NCBI RefSeq assembly: GCF_030813355.1
Contig: NZ_JAUSUD010000006.1
Span: forward strand, 62,001 to 126,000
DNA from: Metabacillus malikii
GTDB taxonomy: Bacteria > Bacillota > Bacilli > Bacillales > Bacillaceae
Length of the DNA: 64,000 nucleotides
Direction of reading: 5' to 3'
This document shows, piece after piece, positions 61,626 to 64,000 of the stretch. The position numbers and the translations under genes were made by a program. Each line of letters starts with the position of its first letter. The stretch's first letter is position 1. Below the pieces are notes generated by a model. The model saw nothing but the letters and a program-made list of their open reading frames with translations, had not been told where the DNA came from and did not search any database.

Positions 61626-62397
61626 TACCTACCCCTCCAAACAATTCCATAAGGCCCCTCATTGTAATTGTCATCGTTTCAAACAGGTGTTGCATCAACA
61701 CGAATAAACCACCCATCACGAAGATGAGCATGATGAAACTAACACCAATTTTTAATGGTAAACCAACTACAAAGATATTTAACTGAGGTACAGTTCTTGC
61801 AACAATGCCTAGTGCTATATCAACTAAAAATAGCGACCCGACGACAGGAATCGACATTTGGAAAGCAATAATAAACATAGAATTAAAAGACTGTATAATA
61901 AATTTCGCAATGTTCTCATTTTCTAACGATAAAAAGGCATCTATAGGCATAAATTGATAGCTATAATAAACACCATCAAGTAATAGATGATGCGCATTAA
62001 GACTAATCATTAAGAATAAAGCGAATGTATATAAAAATTGACCAATTAATGGACTTTGCGTTCCTGTTTGAGGGTCAATTACATTTGCAATCGCAAAACC
62101 CATTTGGAAATCAATAAAACTACCTGCGATTTGTACAGCAGCCAGAATGAGATATGCTATAAATCCGATCGCTAAACCGATGAATGCCTCTTTTAAAATG
62201 AGTAAAAAGAAGTTACCATCGATAGGAATGACTGGAGGATCCAATGTTAATAGCATAATCCATGCTAAAAAAAATGAAAAACCAATTTTGAAGATATTTG
62301 GAATATTTCGGTATGAAAATAAAGGTAATGTTACAAAAAAGGCACTTACCCTCATGAAAACTAACAAAAATGCAGGAAAATTATCTAGTATCGTCAT
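61612..62397 (-). CDS. fliR: Flagellar export protein FliR
   Basis: 261-aa integral membrane component of the export gate with about six hydrophobic segments. Family segments FLLVFMRVSAFFVTLPLF and FIDFQMGFAIANVIDPQTG-like region are visible in two parts. It starts 2 bp after the fliQ stop and overlaps flhB by 14 bp. Confidence 0.94.
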   Translation of the reverse strand: MTILDNFPAFLLVFMRVSAFFVTLPLFSYRNIPNIFKIGFSFFLAWIMLLTLDPPVIPIDGNFFLLILKEAFIGLAIGFIAYLILAAVQIAGSFIDFQMGFAIANVIDPQTGTQSPLIGQFLYTFALFLMISLNAHHLLLDGVYYSYQFMPIDAFLSLENENIAKFIIQSFNSMFIIAFQMSIPVVGSLFLVDIALGIVARTVPQLNIFVVGLPLKIGVSFIMLIFVMGGLFVLMQHLFETMTITMRGLMELFGGVGNGMD

Positions 62398-62399
62398 AT

Positions 62400-62669
62400 T
62401 TATCCAACAAACCTATTCAAATTCCCAAAAATATCTTGTGCATAAGAAACTAATGTTGTAAGCATCCATGGACCAAAGAAAATCAAACCAAGTAAAACAG
62501 CAACTATTTTTGGTATAAATGCTAATGTTTGTTCTTGAATTTGAGTTGTCGCTTGAAAAATACTAACGACCAGCCCGATGACTAATGCTAACAGTAATAA
62601 TGGACCACATATAATTAATACAGTATAAACTGCTTTTTCTGCTAGTGATATAACAAATTCTGAACTCAT
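62400..62669 (-). CDS. fliQ: Flagellar export protein FliQ
   Basis: 89-aa membrane protein with two hydrophobic hairpin segments, part of the FliP-FliQ-FliR core of the export gate. The FQATTQIQEQTLAFIPKI region is characteristic. It lies between fliP and fliR, spaced by 14 and 2 bp. Confidence 0.94.
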   Translation of the reverse strand: MSSEFVISLAEKAVYTVLIICGPLLLLALVIGLVVSIFQATTQIQEQTLAFIPKIVAVLLGLIFFGPWMLTTLVSYAQDIFGNLNRFVG

Positions 62670-62683
62670 TATTCACACCCATT

Positions 62684-63349
62684 CTAAAAACTTTGTAATA
62701 ATGACTTTATAATTAAATACCAACCATCAACTAATACAAATAGTAGTATTTTAAATGGTAACGAGATCATAACAGGAGGTAGCATCATCATCCCCATCGA
62801 CATGAGGACACTTGCTACAACCATATCGATAACTAAAAAAGGAATAAAAATCATAAAACCTATTTGAAAAGCAGTCTTAATTTCACTAATCGCAAACGCT
62901 GGAACAAGTGCAGTTAATGGAATGTCTTCAATCGAAGACGGATTCTCAATTCCTGCATAATTTAAAAATAAGGCCAAGTCTTTATGCCTTGTATGTTTGC
63001 TCATAAATTCTTTAAATGGAACTGCTGCACGGTCATATGCCTCTTCTAAGTTTATTTCCTCATTAAATAAAGGCGTTAATGCCTGTTCATTAACTTCAGA
63101 AAATGTTGGTGCCATAATAAAGAACGTTAAGAACATTGCAATGCCGATTAGCACTTGGTTTGGCGGCATTGATTGAGTTGCAAGTGAAGTTCTAACGAAA
63201 GAAAGAACGATAATAATTCGGGTGAAACTAGTCATTAATATTAATATACTAGGGGCAATGGATAGCACTGTAAGTAATAATAGCAATCTTACAGAAGTAC
63301 TTACACTCTCTGCGTCACTATTATTAAAAAACTCCATAAATTCATTCAT
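62684..63349 (-). CDS. fliP: Flagellar export protein FliP
   Basis: 221-aa integral membrane export-gate protein. The TSFTRIIIVLSFVRTSL and PPNQVLIGIAMFLTFFIM segments are family hallmarks, and the C-terminal MSMGMMMLPPVMISLPFK is present. The N-terminal hydrophobic segment (about residues 19-40) follows an unusually acidic short leader. It overlaps the end of fliZ by 8 bp. Confidence 0.95.
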   Translation of the reverse strand: MNEFMEFFNNSDAESVSTSVRLLLLLTVLSIAPSILILMTSFTRIIIVLSFVRTSLATQSMPPNQVLIGIAMFLTFFIMAPTFSEVNEQALTPLFNEEINLEEAYDRAAVPFKEFMSKHTRHKDLALFLNYAGIENPSSIEDIPLTALVPAFAISEIKTAFQIGFMIFIPFLVIDMVVASVLMSMGMMMLPPVMISLPFKILLFVLVDGWYLIIKSLLQSF

Positions 63350-64000
63350 TCTTGTCTAAACCCCTTCTTTTCACATCATCTAACTGTTTTGTTCTCTCTT
63401 TCTTGAGATTTTCTAACTGCTCATTAAAAGCTTTTGAAAAGGGAATACTTTTCGTTTTTTGGGAATGATTTTGTCTATTATGATTTGCGTTAAGCATTGT
63501 TGTAACTTTTTTCATTAAATCCTTTGGAGCGACCATTTGTTCCTGTTTTAGTTCATGGGATTTGATAAATTCAATTCTTTCATGCTCATCGTCAATTTCC
63601 TTTAGTAGAGAAATGGACTCGCCAACCCCAACAACTAAAACTCGTTCTCCAACTTTCACCATTTGGATAGACTTGTTTTGTCCAAGGCTTGTTCCACCTA
63701 GATTCACAATTGCTTGTCCCTGATTAATGAAGCGATTCCTCTTAGTCACAAACTTTAATAAGAAATAAACTAAAGCAAGAACAAATGCCAAGGCTACAAA
63801 CATCTTCATGAAGTCAAAAACAGTGACACCTAATGACTCATTTTCTACATGATTTTGTTTATCTTCCTCAGTTTCGGTTTCAGCGCTGTTTTCTATATTA
63901 TCATTTTCCTTTTGTATATTTGATTGCTCTTCTTTATTCAAATTTTGCCAAACACTATCGTTCATTGATTCCTCCGCAAGTACTACTTGAGAAGCTTGCG
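63342..64000 (-). CDS. fliZ: Flagellar biosynthesis protein FliZ/FliO (5' end beyond window edge)
   Basis: Membrane-anchored assembly factor for the export gate. An ATG at 63965 with GGAGG upstream would give 207 aa, but the frame stays open to the right edge and encodes upstream residues QASQVVLAEES that look like the end of a signal peptide and its cleavage region, as in B. subtilis FliZ, which has a signal peptide. So the true start is likely beyond base 64000 and the gene is partial. An acidic linker is followed by a single membrane segment near residues 50-70 counted from the internal ATG, then a basic cytoplasmic tail. Confidence 0.85.
   Translation of the reverse strand, partial: QASQVVLAEESMNDSVWQNLNKEEQSNIQKENDNIENSAETETEEDKQNHVENESLGVTVFDFMKMFVALAFVLALVYFLLKFVTKRNRFINQGQAIVNLGGTSLGQNKSIQMVKVGERVLVVGVGESISLLKEIDDEHERIEFIKSHELKQEQMVAPKDLMKKVTTMLNANHNRQNHSQKTKSIPFSKAFNEQLENLKKERTKQLDDVKRRGLDKNE

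Overview
The window is a low-GC Firmicute chromosome segment in which every recognisable protein gene lies on the minus strand. The gene order, read on the minus strand from 64000 down to 1, follows the Bacillus subtilis order fliZ-flhG, cheB-cheD, sigD, swrB, rpsB-tsf-pyrH-frr-uppS-cdsA-dxr-rasP-proS-polC, rimP-nusA-infB-rbfA-truB-ribF-rpsO-pnp, ylxY-mlpA-ymxH, spoVF-asd-dapG-dapA-rnjB, tepA-spoIIIE and ymfC-ymfM-pgsA. PolC, SpoIIIE, both dipicolinate synthase subunits, SigD and CheC/CheD together indicate a motile, endospore-forming member of Bacillaceae. I cannot name the genus from the sequence alone.

Layout by coordinate. 1-6306: pgsA (cut by the window edge), rodZ, ymfK, ymfJ, ymfI, ymfH, ymfF; the last three are linked to 5-aminopentanol modification of EF-P. 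6874-9143: an MFS exporter and a GntR/UTRA regulator. 9465-12927: spoIIIE, ylzJ, tepA. 13223-20288: RNase J2, then the diaminopimelate/dipicolinate genes dapA, dapG, asd, spoVFB, spoVFA. 20981-23580: ymxH, mlpA, ylxY. 23808-34339: pnp, rpsO, ribF, truB, rbfA, ylxP, infB, ylxQ, ylxR, nusA, rimP. 34740-46049: polC, proS, rasP, dxr, cdsA, uppS. 46177-49477: frr, pyrH, tsf, rpsB. 49680-64000: swrB, an unrecognised small gene, sigD, and the distal part of the fla/che operon (cheD, cheC, cheW, cheA, cheB, flhG, flhF, flhA, flhB, fliR, fliQ, fliP, and fliZ cut by the right edge).

The most notable non-genic content is a dispersed family of short non-coding elements. Five copies have both ends (A 6371-6750, C 20557-20933, D 28712-28931, E 41047-41423, F 44037-44357), two are truncated (B near 15079, G near 50566), and one is a probable relic (near 26217). 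The ends are imperfect ~28-bp inverted repeats starting GGCT. Three copies are flanked by perfect 8-bp direct repeats (AATAAAAA, TATTGATA, TTAAACAA), so they behave like miniature transposable elements. All lie between genes, often inside operons that are continuous in B. subtilis. Three copies carry a ~157-bp internal module that the short copy D lacks at a clean junction.

Other non-coding features are about twenty hairpin terminators, a promoter and S15-type leader before rpsO, a strong promoter before rpsB, a possible sigma-K promoter before spoVFA, a ~105-bp imperfect hairpin between rodZ and pgsA, and a palindrome-rich inverted repeat upstream of ymfH's neighbour ymfI. No tRNA, rRNA, CRISPR array, prophage or intact insertion sequence was seen.
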